DNA from: CBDUQI01 sp965369325
GTDB lineage: Bacteria > Pseudomonadota > Gammaproteobacteria > Steroidobacterales > JBCBZW01
Assembly (NCBI GenBank): GCA_965369325.1
Contig: CBDUQI010000085.1
Coordinates: 1-21,922, forward strand
Length of the DNA stretch: 21,922 nt
Direction: 5' to 3'
Part shown: piece after piece, positions 21,864 to 21,922 of the stretch
Layout: every line of letters begins with the position of its first letter
How positions within the stretch are numbered: the first letter of the stretch is position 1
Position numbers and translations under genes: made by a program
Notes under the pieces: model-generated
Database searches by the model: none
What the model was told of the DNA's origin: nothing
What the model saw: only the letters and a program-made list of their open reading frames with translations

Positions 21864-21922
21864 TTGCGGATAGAGACCGCCGAAGTCAGCCTGATCGGCG
21901 AGCGTGACAGCAACCAGGACAG
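21864..21922 (+). CDS. Start of a PP2C-type Ser/Thr protein phosphatase (partial)
   Basis: The last 59 bases read in one frame as MRIETAEVSLIGERDSNQD, from a TTG start, and are cut by the window end. The phrase SLIGERDSNQD matches the N-terminal signature of PP2C/Stp-type metal-dependent phosphatases, in which the G-x-R-x-x-NQD segment supplies a phosphate-contacting Arg and a metal-binding Asp. The frame is open from 21819, and TTG at 21864 is the first acceptable start; GGA bases lie 9-13 nt upstream. A phosphatase gene near yicC is plausible, since some gammaproteobacteria carry PP2C and kinase genes there. With only 19 residues visible, the call is tentative. Confidence 0.5.
   Translation, partial: MRIETAEVSLIGERDSNQD

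Noticed and set aside
21328..21873. Plus-strand open frame of 181 codons across the yicC start and the divergent spacer
   Set aside because: Most of it is antisense to yicC and the remainder lacks domain character; the PP2C-like sequence is in another frame.
1..21922. CRISPR arrays, tRNA or rRNA genes, insertion sequences and phage genes
   Set aside because: No regularly spaced repeats, cloverleaf-like sequences, transposase or integrase motifs or target-site duplications were noticed anywhere on reading; a dedicated tRNA or repeat search was not possible.

Overview
The window is a compact, GC-rich chromosomal segment of an aerobic gammaproteobacterium. Three things support this: the housekeeping order yicC-gmk-rpoZ-spoT ... 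ridA-recG, the presence of ubiA, bioC, comF and an aa3-type cytochrome oxidase subunit II gene, and PEP-CTERM/exosortase-type genes, which are typical of biofilm- or exopolysaccharide-forming aquatic and soil proteobacteria. No rRNA, tRNA, CRISPR array, insertion sequence or phage gene was recognised. No gene-free stretch exceeds about 260 bp.

Left part (1-6.4 kb). On the minus strand are coxB (oxidase subunit II), a DUF2244 membrane protein gene ending in a strong intrinsic terminator, and a solitary bioC (biotin synthesis). comF (plus strand) diverges from bioC and converges on a Kbp/YgaU-like BON-LysM gene, with a shared bidirectional terminator between the two. Minus-strand ubiA (ubiquinone synthesis) and an exported, probably beta-propeller protein of unknown role follow.

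Middle (6.5-17.3 kb). recG and ridA overlap by 4 nt (minus strand). In many gammaproteobacteria they lie directly downstream of spoT. Here about 8.3 kb separates ridA from spoT. That block holds four accessory genes: a PrsT-like TPR lipoprotein and a PEP-CTERM protein (plus strand), then, convergent with them, a nine-helix membrane protein with a cytosolic alpha/beta domain and a large Ser/Thr protein kinase with C-terminal TPR-like repeats (minus strand). No exosortase is present, so the sorting enzyme must be encoded elsewhere. The kinase plus membrane-effector pair is the least understood part of the window.

Right part (17.3-21.9 kb). The minus-strand cluster yicC-gmk-rpoZ-spoT encodes RNA turnover, GMP kinase, the RNA polymerase omega subunit and the (p)ppGpp synthetase/hydrolase, which together couple guanine nucleotide supply to the stringent response. 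Divergent from yicC, the last ~60 bp appear to be the start of a PP2C-type phosphatase gene cut by the window edge.

All calls come from reading the sequence and remembered family signatures; no search was run.
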